This document shows positions 53,481 through 63,600 of a DNA stretch of 64,000 nt, one piece after another. This DNA is from JADGRA01 sp052143535 (GTDB taxonomy: Bacteria > Myxococcota > Myxococcia > Myxococcales > Myxococcaceae), in NCBI GenBank assembly GCA_052143535.1, contig JBKQSS010000075.1, positions 62,001 to 126,000 on the forward strand, given 5' to 3'. Position 1 is the first letter of the stretch; each line of letters opens with the position of its first letter. The notes under the pieces were generated by a model. The model was not told the DNA's origin and did not search any database. It saw nothing but the letters and a program-made list of their open reading frames with translations. Made by a program: the position numbers and the translations under genes.

Positions 53481-56276
53481 GTGCTGACCTTTGGGCTCGC
53501 GCTGTTGCTCTTCACTGGGACGGGCGACGGACAGCACAGTCAAAGCCCTCTCGCGCCCTGTCTGGCCCAGCTTCAACAACAGCCGAAGGCCTTGGGCCCC
53601 TACCAGTGCCTGTTGGCCAAAGGCGCAGGACAACGAGAAGCCGTGAAACGCCTTCTTGAGCGAATGGTGCGGCTGCACCCCGACGACCCGCGGCCGCGCC
53701 TCTACCTGGCGCTGGTGCTAGATTTTGGCGGCGAGCCGGTAGCCGAACGGGAATTCCTCGTGGCCGTCGAAGGCTTCCGGCGCGAGGGCGAGCCCTTTGG
53801 GCGTGTCTACTCGCTTACCTCGCTGGCGGCCAACCAGTGCTTCGTCCAATTGCGCTGCGACGCCGCCGCGGAAGCCCTGCTCACCGAAGCCGAGCTCGTG
53901 GCGGAGGAGTCCCGGAGCAACCACTTAATCCGCTTGGTGCAACTCTTTTGGTTGCGCGTCTCCTTGCTCAAAGATGATGTCGCGCGCGCTGAGCGCGCAG
54001 CCGCGAGACTCGACGCGATTCCCAGCGAAGACCCGCCCTGGCTGAGCAGCCAACTCTTCGAAGCGAGGAAGCGGCTCGACTACGACCTAGTGAATTTTGA
54101 CCAGCAATACAGCCTCTCCTCCGACGCGCTCAAGAACAGCGCAGCCGGCACGAGGATGCACGCGATTGCTCTGGCCAGTCTTGCAGAGGCGATGGCCCAT
54201 TTGGCCATGCGTGGGCGGGAGGATCGTGGCGCGGCGGAGGGCGCGCTGCGCCGTGCGCTGGCCGAAGAACGAGCCCTGGACCTTCAGACGACCATTGGTG
54301 GAAACGGGACTCTGCGGACCACCGAAACCCTCGCCCTCCTCCTTGGACCGACCGAGGAATCGACGCGGCTCCTCGAGCAAAACCTCGCCCTTTACGCACA
54401 GACCCAGGCATGGGGTCTACAGCTCGCCTACGCGAGCGAGTGGATTCTCGCTCGAAATCTCATCGACTCGTCTCCGCAGCGGGCATCAGAGGCGATCGCA
54501 CTCGTCGACCGGGCCCTGCAGCGCGCGTCGGACCAGCGGCAGGTGTGGGAAGAGGCGCACGCCATGCTGACCCGGGCCTATGTGCTTTGGAAGTCTGGGC
54601 GGCGGGAGGAGGCGAAGGCTGCGGCGGACACATCGCTTCGGGAGATGGAGCAGCTGCGGGCCAAGCAGGAGGACATCGAGGTCCGGATCCGGTACGAGGA
54701 CACGCTGGCCTTCGCCTACGAGTTGGTGGCGGGACTCATGGTAGACCCGCGATTCGGCGACGTCTCTGCCAAAGACGTCGAGTCCGCCTTCTCAGTCACC
54801 GAGCGGATGCGCGCCCGTGCACTGCTCGAGGAGGTTCTTGCTCGCACCCGAGCCAAGAGGCTCTCACAACGAGACGAAACCCTGCTATGGCGGCAGATTC
54901 TCGCGTCGCAGCAGTTGCTTTTGGACACAAGCTCATCACTGACCGCGCGCCTGACCGCGGTGAGGGCACTCCGCACGAGTGAGAGCCAATTGCTGAGCCT
55001 TCGGTCCAAAGGGATAAGCCTGCCGCCCCAGGGTGAGTTCCCGTCCCTCAAGACAATTCAGGCACAGCTCTCCCCCCACGAAGCGCTCATCTCCTTTCAG
55101 CTGTGGAGTCCAGACGCGCGCACCGACGCGCCCTACGTCGATGGTCGGTCGTGGGCCACCGTTGTCACGCACTCGGCCATCCGCGTCGTGCCGATCCCCA
55201 ATGCTGACCAACTCGAGGCAAAGGTGAGCTTCTTCCAGCAAGTGCTGGCACGCCGGGACGGCTCTGAACGGCCGGGCAGCGCGGTGCTTTACCAGACGCT
55301 GATGAAAGACGTGGTGGAGTCTCTGCCCTCCGGGATTGACGACTTGGTGCTCATCCCCGACGGCCCGTTGCACCGGCTTCCCTTCGACGCGCTGTGGATG
55401 AGCCCTGCAGGAGGGTACCTGGCCGAGCGCTTTACCCTCACGCTCGCTCCCTCCGCGGCCATCTGGCTCGCCTTAAGGAGCAGGCCGAGCGCCCCAGGAG
55501 GACTGGCTCTCGCTCTCGTCTTGATGAACCCAAAGCTAGCCAGCGGCGCCCCGAGTCAGACGTCCCTGGGAGGGACATACCTCGAAGAGTTGACGCAAGC
55601 TGACGCGGAAGGCCTGCGTGCGGTGAAAGCCTTTCCCGACGGGAGCCGGCTCATTTCTGGCACCGCCGCCTCCAAGACTGCGCTTCTCTCGATGAATTTG
55701 GCTCCTTTCGCCCTCTTGCACTTCGCTACACATTCACTCGTCGACCCAGCCTCTCCAGAACGGTCGGCGATTGTGCTGGCCTCAGCCAACGCAGCGGATG
55801 ATGGCCTGTTGAATGTCGACGACGTCTCGAGGCTCAGGCTGCAAGACAAAACCATCATCCTCGCCTCCTGTAGCACCTCTGCGGGCACCATTCGCCGCTC
55901 CGAAGGACCGATGAGTCTAAGCCGACCATTCCTCGCCGCCGGCGCCCAGGCTGTGGTGGGCACCCTCCAGCGGGTCCGGGACTCCGAGTCCTCTAAATTT
56001 TTTGAAGCCTTCTATTCGGCGCTCGAGAAAGGGAATTCGCTGGCCGCCTCTCTCGGCGCGGCGAAGCGCGCGCGCATTTCTGCTGGTGACCCACCGGCTG
56101 CTTGGTCCGGTTTTGTCCTCCTTGGCAACGGGGAGGCCACGCCTCGGGCCAAGGCCGTCAGCCGGACTGCTGCCGTGGCCGAGTTCGTCTGCGCGGCCGG
56201 GCTGGTAGTGGCGCTCGGGGTACGCCTCCGCCGGGGCCGGACTCGGAGCCGCGCGAGCGGCGAGCCACCCAGCTGA
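53481..56276 (+). CDS. TPR-CHAT protein (caspase-fold protease-like) with C-terminal membrane helix
   Basis: 931 residues. An N-terminal hydrophobic start, TPR-like helical repeats (about 25-500) and a CHAT domain (about 560-885). CHAT catalytic residues look intact: His751 in HFATHS and Cys797 in ASCSTSAG. FLAAGAQAVVGTLQRV, then FFEAFYSALEKG, completes the fold. A membrane helix (about 900-915) and Arg-rich tail end the protein. Similar proteins are bacterial separase/caspase relatives that cut a partner after a trigger. GTG at 53481 is the start. Divergent from the ECF/anti-sigma pair. Confidence 0.9.
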   Translation: MLTFGLALLLFTGTGDGQHSQSPLAPCLAQLQQQPKALGPYQCLLAKGAGQREAVKRLLERMVRLHPDDPRPRLYLALVLDFGGEPVAEREFLVAVEGFRREGEPFGRVYSLTSLAANQCFVQLRCDAAAEALLTEAELVAEESRSNHLIRLVQLFWLRVSLLKDDVARAERAAARLDAIPSEDPPWLSSQLFEARKRLDYDLVNFDQQYSLSSDALKNSAAGTRMHAIALASLAEAMAHLAMRGREDRGAAEGALRRALAEERALDLQTTIGGNGTLRTTETLALLLGPTEESTRLLEQNLALYAQTQAWGLQLAYASEWILARNLIDSSPQRASEAIALVDRALQRASDQRQVWEEAHAMLTRAYVLWKSGRREEAKAAADTSLREMEQLRAKQEDIEVRIRYEDTLAFAYELVAGLMVDPRFGDVSAKDVESAFSVTERMRARALLEEVLARTRAKRLSQRDETLLWRQILASQQLLLDTSSSLTARLTAVRALRTSESQLLSLRSKGISLPPQGEFPSLKTIQAQLSPHEALISFQLWSPDARTDAPYVDGRSWATVVTHSAIRVVPIPNADQLEAKVSFFQQVLARRDGSERPGSAVLYQTLMKDVVESLPSGIDDLVLIPDGPLHRLPFDALWMSPAGGYLAERFTLTLAPSAAIWLALRSRPSAPGGLALALVLMNPKLASGAPSQTSLGGTYLEELTQADAEGLRAVKAFPDGSRLISGTAASKTALLSMNLAPFALLHFATHSLVDPASPERSAIVLASANAADDGLLNVDDVSRLRLQDKTIILASCSTSAGTIRRSEGPMSLSRPFLAAGAQAVVGTLQRVRDSESSKFFEAFYSALEKGNSLAASLGAAKRARISAGDPPAAWSGFVLLGNGEATPRAKAVSRTAAVAEFVCAAGLVVALGVRLRRGRTRSRASGEPPS

Positions 56277-56282
56277 GGGTCG

Positions 56283-56319
56283 GCCTCCTCCGGTGGCTTC
56301 GGCCTAAGCGGAGGCTTTT
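56283..56319 (+). terminator. Rho-independent terminator after the CHAT gene
   Basis: GCCTCC (56283-56288) pairs with GGAGGC (56310-56315), with an inner GGC-TTCG-GCC stem-loop, followed by TTTT. It lies seven bases after the CHAT stop. Confidence 0.75.
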
Positions 56320-56782
56320 CGTCGATGCCTCGAGGGTTGGGGTGCCTCGCCACCCGCAACCGGGCGCTCAAAGAGCAACGGGAGAGGATGCCGGTGGATA
56401 CGCCAACTTCAAATGGGCGATGGCGGCGTCGCGCGGGCAGGCGAGACGACCATCATCGTCGGACCCGCGGTCGTCACCGACACGCTGGCGTTGCGGTGCG
56501 GCTCTCAGAGTCCATCACCCCGACGACGTCCAGTGACGCCACCCGTTGCCCCGTCTGTGTCGACACCGGCTGAGGTAACCTTGCCCCCTGATTGGCCTCC
56601 CGTTGGCGGTCTGGCGAGCGGCCAAGTTCGAGCGCGGCGAACAAAGCGTTCTAAACGGTGGGAAATTGTCCGCTACGATGTTGAGACTTTGTCGCGTGCG
56701 GTACCACGGGCAGCCCGGGTTATCGCGTTGCGACAATATGACGCAGCAGGCACTCGAAGCGCAGCGAGTATGAGGGCGGACC
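56320..56782. other. Intergenic region, no gene seen
   Basis: About 460 bases between the CHAT terminator and the next gene. A CTTCAAA loop at 56407-56413 recalls a selenocysteine tRNA anticodon loop, but the arms do not pair; see rejected items. No supported ORF. Confidence 0.45.
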
Positions 56783-57472
56783 ATGACCGATCGCCTGGCT
56801 GGCTGCTTCGTTCTTCTAGGTGTTCTCTTGGTCAGCGTGGCCTGCCCGAGTTCGACTCAAACTGGGCCATCCGGAGGCTTCGCCGCCGGGTCCAGCAATG
56901 ACCATTGTGTCGCTTCCGTTTACCTTGATGCGGGAAACGTCCTTCAAGCTGACGCGGGTCAGTACATTGACGACAGTGGGAACGTCGTCCAGTTGACCGG
57001 CGTCTGTGACATGGGTCCAACGGACAGTGGTAGCACCGAGCCCGCGGAGTACGGCGATACGAATTTCGGGACCGAGGCGGCCGACGACGACTGCAAATAC
57101 AATGTGAGTGTCTCCGTCACGCCCGTCTACGAGAACAGCAACGCCACCTTCACCGTAATAGCGACTAACCGTTGGGATGGAGGGCCGGTTGCCGGCGCCT
57201 ATGCATACGCTGAAGTATTTCTCTGCGAGGGACCTCAACCGACGAACTCTGCATGTCCCTCGGTGCACCCTTCTCCCAACGTCCCTGGGATGCCGCAATC
57301 GTCCATCGAGAACCCGCCTGGCACGTACGCCATCGGGCCCGTGCAATTTGACGCCCCCGGGAATGCGGACGCTGGATATTGGACGGTCCGCTTTCACTTC
57401 TACGACCATTGTGACGACGACGTCCCGGAAGCTGACCACGGGCACGTCGCGTTCTACCTGGACGTTCCCTGA
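56783..57472 (+). CDS. Secreted lipoprotein of unknown function
   Basis: 229 residues. LLGVLLVSVACPS gives a lipobox with Cys21. An Asp/Gly-rich region follows, then an Ig-like part (YNVSVSVTPVYENSNATFTV, YWTVRFHFYDHCDDD) with His/Asp residues that could bind metal. No family recognised. Confidence 0.65.
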   Translation: MTDRLAGCFVLLGVLLVSVACPSSTQTGPSGGFAAGSSNDHCVASVYLDAGNVLQADAGQYIDDSGNVVQLTGVCDMGPTDSGSTEPAEYGDTNFGTEAADDDCKYNVSVSVTPVYENSNATFTVIATNRWDGGPVAGAYAYAEVFLCEGPQPTNSACPSVHPSPNVPGMPQSSIENPPGTYAIGPVQFDAPGNADAGYWTVRFHFYDHCDDDVPEADHGHVAFYLDVP

Positions 57473-57651
57473 CGCCAAAGCCCCCTTGCCAATTGGCAGC
57501 AGCCAAGCGGCATAGCTTCAGTAGGTTGATAATGTATCGCTTAGGCCCATTCTTACGCTTCTATGTGAGGGAAGTGCTCTCGGCCTTGCTCGCCGGCAGG
57601 AGCCCGGACTTCATTGCGGCGAAGAGTCTCGGCTGTCCGGGCTTCCTAAAT

Positions 57652-58002
57652 ATGCGCCTTCTGCTCTCACTCACCTTGGTCGCCCTCGCGGTCGTCGGCT
57701 GCGGTAATCCCGCTGCGCAGTGCCTCAACGACCTCCCCGCGTCGTGTCCAAATCCCATTCCGAGCTACGCAAGCTCGGTGAGCGGCATCATCAACCAGAC
57801 ATGCGTCATTGGCTGCCATAGTGCCACGGGGACTGCTCCCGATCGACCCCTCAATACCTACGCAGACGTATACGAGCAGCGCTCGCCGGTCTTGACCCAA
57901 GCGTACTCTTGCCAAATGCCACCGGACGGCTCCCCCCCACTGACCCCTACGCAGAGAACGCAGCTTTTCGGCTGGCTGGTCTGTGGCGCTCCAAACAATT
58001 GA
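57652..58002 (+). CDS. Small lipoprotein with CX3CH haem-like motif
   Basis: 116 residues. The signal ends LAVVGCGN (lipobox Cys17). CVIGCHS matches a CX3CH variant of the c-type haem motif, and CQMPPDGSPPLTPTQRTQLFGWLVCG downstream has a Met-Pro-Pro typical of the axial Met region. A periplasmic monohaem cytochrome-like protein is plausible, although CX3CH is non-canonical. ATG at 57652 is used; the frame is open from 57493. Confidence 0.6.
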   Translation: MRLLLSLTLVALAVVGCGNPAAQCLNDLPASCPNPIPSYASSVSGIINQTCVIGCHSATGTAPDRPLNTYADVYEQRSPVLTQAYSCQMPPDGSPPLTPTQRTQLFGWLVCGAPNN

Positions 58003-58108
58003 GGTTTCCCCGCTAGGGAGTTCACCGCATCGGTCATCCTTTAAGCGGGCATTCAGTGGTAAGCGAGCTCGCTGCAGGCCCATCTCTCCCGGGGGTGAGC
58101 TCGGTCCT

Positions 58109-59169
58109 CTAGTACTCGAGCACCGTCCGGATCGACGTTCCGGCGTGCATTAGGTCGAATGCTTCGTTGATTCGTTCCAGAGTGAGCTTGTGGGTGATGA
58201 GCCGGTCGATCTCGATCTTCCGGTCCATGTACCAGTCGACGATACGGGGAACGTCGCTGCGGCCTCGCGCCCCGCCGAACGCCGTATCCCGCCCGTCCGG
58301 TGACCAGCTGAAAGGGGCGGGTGGCAATTTCCTGCCCCGCTCCGGCGACGCCGGTGATCACGCTCACCCCCGAGCCGCGGTGGCAACACTCCAGCCCCTG
58401 GCGCATCAGCTTCACGTGGCCCACGCACTCGAAGCTGTAGTCCGCCCCCCCGCTGGTCAGCTCGACAAGGTGGGCCACCAGATCGCCCTGAACGCTGGCC
58501 GGGTTGCGAAGTCGGTGAGTCCGAAGGCCTTGCCCAGCACCTCCCGCGCCCGATTTAACCTGCACCACGTTGAGCCCGATTCCCCCAGCCCGAACACCAC
58601 CACCCGCGCCCCGCGTTCCACCTTGGCGGTGAAGATGACTGCCCCCAGTCCGGTGGTGACCCGCAGCCGACGTAGTAGATCTTGTCGAAGGGAGCGTCGG
58701 TGCGTACCTTGGCTACCGTTATTTCCGGAAGCACCGTGTGGTTGGCGAAGGTGGAGCAGCCCATGTAGTGAAACAGCGGCTTGCTCTTGAGCGAGAAGCG
58801 GCTCGTCCCGTCGGGCATCAAGCCCTTGCCCTGGGTGGCGCGGATGGCGGTGCAGAGGGTGGTCTTCCCGTTGAGGCAGGAGGGACACCGCCGGCATTCT
58901 GGGGTGTAGAGCGGGATGACGCGGTCGCCCTCCTTTACCGAGGTCACGCCCGCGCCCACCTCGCGGACGATGCCCGCCCTTTCGTGCTCGAAGATGACAG
59001 GGAAGAGTCCCTCCGGATCCGCGCCCGAGCGGGTGAACTCGTCGGTGTGACAGACGCCCGTCGCCTTCAGCTCCACCAGGACCTCGCCGGGCCGCGGGCC
59101 GGGAAGCTCCACCTCCTCGATGACCGGGGGCTTCCCCACCTCGAAGGGAACGGCGGCGCGGGTCTTCAT
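58109..59169 (-). pseudogene. Decayed class III alcohol dehydrogenase (S-(hydroxymethyl)glutathione dehydrogenase)
   Basis: Starts MKTRAAVPFEVGKPPVIEEV at 59169 and ends SIRTVLEY at 58109. The catalytic Zn region (GVCHTDEFTRSGADPEG) and four-Cys structural Zn loop are in frame, then the frame is lost near 58660 (YVGCG) and again in a G-run (VVVFGLGG). About 18 residues are missing around 58560, and another shift follows near 58300. At least four lesions; not functional as written. Confidence 0.85.
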
Positions 59170-59449
59170 CCCGGTTGACCTCCATCGTGCGAGGTCCGCA
59201 ACTGTATCGGCCGCGCCGACCCTTCGAAAAGGGTCCGTTCCAAACGATGGAAGTTGAAGCCATTCCCCGAGTGGGGTCATTTGCAACAGCGAGAGGAGGT
59301 CACCAGCTCTCCATTCATCCATCAGTCGACGGCGGGATCCGTCCCGCGGCGAAAGACTTCCAGGGAGGAACCCTGGTCTGCAAGTGTATGAAGGACCCGG
59401 TGTCTGCCTCGAGAAGGTGAGTCAGTTGAATCAACGCGGCCTCGCCCGA

Positions 59450-60682
59450 TCAGTGGCCGACGGCGCCGATAAGCTGGCCGTCGGCGATGTTCGCCGGGGG
59501 GTTTACGACTACACGTTCGCCGCCCTCAAGCCCGCCGACCAGCTCAATTTCAGCTCCGAAATCACGTCCCGGTTGAACGGCTACCAGATGCACGTGTGAG
59601 GTCGAGTCAATCACCGCAACGTGAATGCCTCGCGCATCCTGGAGCAGGGCACTCTCAGGAATGCGGACCGCCGCGTGAGCAATTGCGACCGGCATAGTGA
59701 CCTCACCGTACATTCCGGCCAAAAGCGTGCCAGCGTCATTCGAGACGTCGATTTGCGTCCTCATCGTCCTCGTCACCGAGTCGAGCGCACCGGCGGTCCG
59801 CGTCACCCTGCCGCTGAAGAGCCGTCCCGGAAACTGCCGCAGCGCGAGGGTGGCGTCCTGGCCAACCCGCAGCATCGGGGTGAACGGCTGGGGGACTTCG
59901 ACGAACACGCGAATTGGATCCGTAGCGTCTATTTCATAGAGTGCCGACGGCGTGGTACCCGGCGCCGCATTCACCACCGCGGTTGTTCCGGTCCCTGCAT
60001 TCACCAGAGTCCCCACATCGACGAGCCGCTGGGTAATGATGCCGTCGAATGGAGCAACCACTCGCTTGAAACCCACTAGGACCTCGAGCTGCCGAACAAG
60101 TTCTCGCTGTGCCTGGATATCTGCCTTGGCCGCCTGCACGGTCGCTTCCTGCACCAATTCATTACTCCGTGCTTGGTCCTCGTCCTGTTGGGCAATGAGC
60201 TTTTCGGAAGCCAGAATGTGCATTCGTCTGAAGGTCAGGAGCGCATAGTCCCGGTTGGCGACAGCCTGAGCGAGGGCTGCGATGGTATGCTGGAGCGTCG
60301 CTCGGGCGCCGGCAAGCTGCTGGTCAAGGTCAGGCGTGTCCAGTTCGAGGAGTAAGTCTCCGGCACGAACCCGGTCTCCAATGTCGGCCACCCACCGGCG
60401 CACGTACCCGGTGGCGCGGGGATAGAGGAATGTCCGCTGGTTGGCGACAAGGGTTCCCGGCAAACTGAGGTCTCGTCCAGCGTCAACTGCCTCCGCCACC
60501 ACCACCGAAAGCCGGAGAGCCTCCTGACCGAACTGCGCCTCGGCCATTGCCTGGGAGCGCGCGTGCCGGCGGGGAAGATATCCGACCAGGAAGGCGACCA
60601 GGAGTGCTAGCAGCGCCCCACCCAGCATCAGAAGACCCTTGCCTCTGACGGGTGGTGATTGACTAGACGCCGTGTTGGTCAC
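59450..60682 (-). CDS. RND efflux adaptor (membrane fusion protein)
   Basis: 410 residues. A single membrane anchor (LLMLGGALLALLVAFLVGYLP) follows the start. The lipoyl halves (RWVADIGDRVRAGDLLLEL, VVAPFDGIITQRLVDVGTLV) flank a helical hairpin (about 110-200). GTG at 60682 overlaps the permease stop by 20 bases; an upstream in-frame start at 60751 lies deep in the permease. Translationally coupled to the permease. Confidence 0.9.
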   Translation of the reverse strand: MTNTASSQSPPVRGKGLLMLGGALLALLVAFLVGYLPRRHARSQAMAEAQFGQEALRLSVVVAEAVDAGRDLSLPGTLVANQRTFLYPRATGYVRRWVADIGDRVRAGDLLLELDTPDLDQQLAGARATLQHTIAALAQAVANRDYALLTFRRMHILASEKLIAQQDEDQARSNELVQEATVQAAKADIQAQRELVRQLEVLVGFKRVVAPFDGIITQRLVDVGTLVNAGTGTTAVVNAAPGTTPSALYEIDATDPIRVFVEVPQPFTPMLRVGQDATLALRQFPGRLFSGRVTRTAGALDSVTRTMRTQIDVSNDAGTLLAGMYGEVTMPVAIAHAAVRIPESALLQDARGIHVAVIDSTSHVHLVAVQPGRDFGAEIELVGGLEGGERVVVNPPANIADGQLIGAVGH

Positions 60683-63600
60683 GAGCGCTCCCGTTGTTCT
60701 CACCGAGGACGAGCTCGGTCGCCCGCCGACGTCCAAGCTTGCTAAACACAACTGGCACGAAGAAGAGCGTGGACACTGTCGCTAACAGAAGGCCACCAAT
60801 GACCGCGCGGCCGAGCGGCGCGTTCTGCTCGCCCCCGTCACCCAGGCCAAGCGACATCGGTAACATGCCTAGAATCATCGCTGTCGCGGTCATGATGACC
60901 GGGCGAAGCCTGGTACGTCCGGCTTCGAGCGCAGCTTGAGTCGTCTCGTCACCGGCGGCAAGCTGCTCGGTTGCGAACGTCACGACGAGGATGCTGTTCG
61001 CGCTGGCGACTCCGATGCTCATCAACGTCCCCATGAGCGCAGGAATGCTCAGCGTTGACCCTGTCAGAAAGAGCCCCCACACGACTCCGGCGGCCGTACC
61101 AGGGAGTGCCATGAGGATGATGAAGGGCTCGAGCCAGCTCTGGAAATTCACTGCCAGCAGCAAGTAGACGAGCACGACCGCGAAGAGGATTCCCGTACCC
61201 AAACCGACGAATGACGCGTCCATGGCCTGGGATTGGCCGGTGAGCAGGACCGTTGTTCCGCGAGGCAAAGTGTGGCGCAAGCGGTCAATCAGCTTCTGAA
61301 CGGCGCGCGCGACTGATCCGAGGTCCGTCCCAGACACGTTGCTTTGCACATCGATGGACTGAGCAATGTTGTAGTGCGTGACGTTTGTCGGACCGACGAC
61401 CGGGGTGACGGTCGCCACGTTCTCCAGAAGCTGCGCTGAAGGGGGACCAGAAGTGGCCGCGACCGGCGTAGCAGTGAGTGCGGAGATAGAGTCGACCCGG
61501 AACTGCGGCGTCTGCACGGCCACCGCATACTGGACGCGTGTCTTTGGATCCATCCAGTAGGCTGGGGCCGTCTGCCCGCTCGACGACAGAGATACCAGGA
61601 CATCCGAGGCGATGCTGTCCATGCTCAGCCCCAGCTGTGTCGCCTGAGAGCGTTTCACGTCGAGAAACAATTCGGGTGTCTCGGGCACTTGGGCCAAGTG
61701 GACGTCCACCGCCCCGGGAATCCGGCTCATCTCTTGTGAAAGCTCTCGAGCAATGGCGAGGTTCGCCGGTTGATTTCCGGCCGGTCCGGTGATGCGGACG
61801 TCCAGAGGCGCCGAGAGGCCGAAGTTCAGCACTTGCGTCGAGATGTCCGCTGGCAGGAAGAAGAACGTCGAGTTCGGGAACGTCTGGCGGAGTTCGCGAC
61901 GGAGAGCCGCGACATAGCGTTCGGTAGGCGCGTGGTTCGCCTTCAGGGAGACCAGCATCTCTCCGTCCGCGCTGGAAATCATCGACGGGTCTCCGAGGAC
62001 AAGGTTAATGCCGCTCACCGGTACACCGATGTCGTTGATCACCACGTCGATTTCATCGGCCGGGATAATCTTCCGGACTTGTGCCTCGACATCGGCGAAA
62101 AGTCGCTCGGTCTCCTCGATGCGGGTTCCTGAGGGCGCACGCACGTGGAGGCGGAACTCACCGGCGTCGACGCCCGGAAAGAAATCGGTGCCCAGCAGCG
62201 GAACCAGACCGAGCGACGCGGTGACGAATAGGAGAAACCCAGCCAGGAAGATTCTGCGGTGGTGGATGGCAGCTTCTAGGCCCCGCGCGTAAACAACCCT
62301 TAGGTTCTCAAAGCCTCTCTCGATGCTTTTGTGGAGCCACCCGATGGGCCCGGGTGCGTTTGTTCCACCGGGTGGTTCTCTGCCCAGCAGGTAGTGCTCC
62401 AGGGTGGGAACCAGCGTGCGCGAGAGGAAATACGACGTGAGCATGGCGAAGACGACGGCCAGGGCCAACGGGATAAACAGAAATTTTGCCACCCCGCTAA
62501 TCAGGGTCACCGGAACGAAGACGATGCAGATGCACAACGTGGACACGAAGGCGGGGACTGCGATTTCAGCTGCGCCGTCGAGGATGGCCTTGACGACCGG
62601 CTTCCCCATGGCGTGCTGGCGTTGGAAGTTCTCCACTTCGACCGTCGCGTCGTCGACCAGAATGCCCACCGCGAGTGCCATCCCGCCCAAGGTCATGAGG
62701 TTGAGCGTTTGTCCCAGTCGGTCGAGTAGAATCACGGAGACCAGCAGCGAGAGAGGGATGGAGATGAGGACGATGAGGGTGCTTCGCCAACTCCCGAGAA
62801 AGAGGAGCATCATCAGGCCGGTGAGCCCGGCGGCGATGATGGCTTCACGGAGCACGCCTTGGATCGCGCCTTTGACGAAGACGGACTGGTCGAACAACGG
62901 GTGGATCTCCAGCTGTGGAGGCAGCGTGGCCTGAACTGCGGGCAAAGTGGAACGGATACCGGAAACCACGTCGAGCGTGCTGGCTCCCTGAGATTTGAGG
63001 ATGGGGAGCAGCGCGCCTCGTGTACCGTCGATGGTGACCACGCTGGTCTGAGGGGCGAAGCCGTCGCGCACGTGAGCGACGTCGCGCAGGTAAACCATCG
63101 TCCCATTCACGTACTTGAGGGGCAGATCATTAAACCCGGCAGCACTCGGTGGGCTTCCGTTGAAGATGATGGGATACTCCTGGCGACCAATCTTGGCGGT
63201 CCCGCTCGGCAAGACGACGTTTTGCTGAGCGAGTAAGCTCGACACTCCTGATGGAGAGAGACCCCAGGCAAAGAGCTTCTGCGGATCGAGGTCAACCACG
63301 ATTTCGCGGTACTTGCCGCCGACCGGCAGCGGCATCTGTGCTCCCCGAACGGTGACCAATCCAGGGCGTAGGAAATTCGTCCCAAGGTCGAGGATTTGTT
63401 GCTCGTTGAGGGTCGCGCTCGAAAGGCCCAGCTGCAAGATCGGTACATTCGAGGCGCTGTACTGGATGATGAGGGGAGGCGTGGCGCCGGGCGGCAGTTG
63501 CTTGAGGATTGGCTCCGAGATGGCGCCCACCTGCGCCACAGCGTCCGCCATCGAGACGCCCTCCTGCATAAAGACCTTGACCACGCCCACTCCAGCAAGC

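Noticed and set aside
56370..56460. CTTCAAA loop at 56407-56413 resembling a selenocysteine tRNA (selC) anticodon loop
   Set aside because: The flanking arms do not form an 8-bp acceptor, the T-loop GTTCGA is missing and the anticodon stem has a mismatch. No tRNA is supported.
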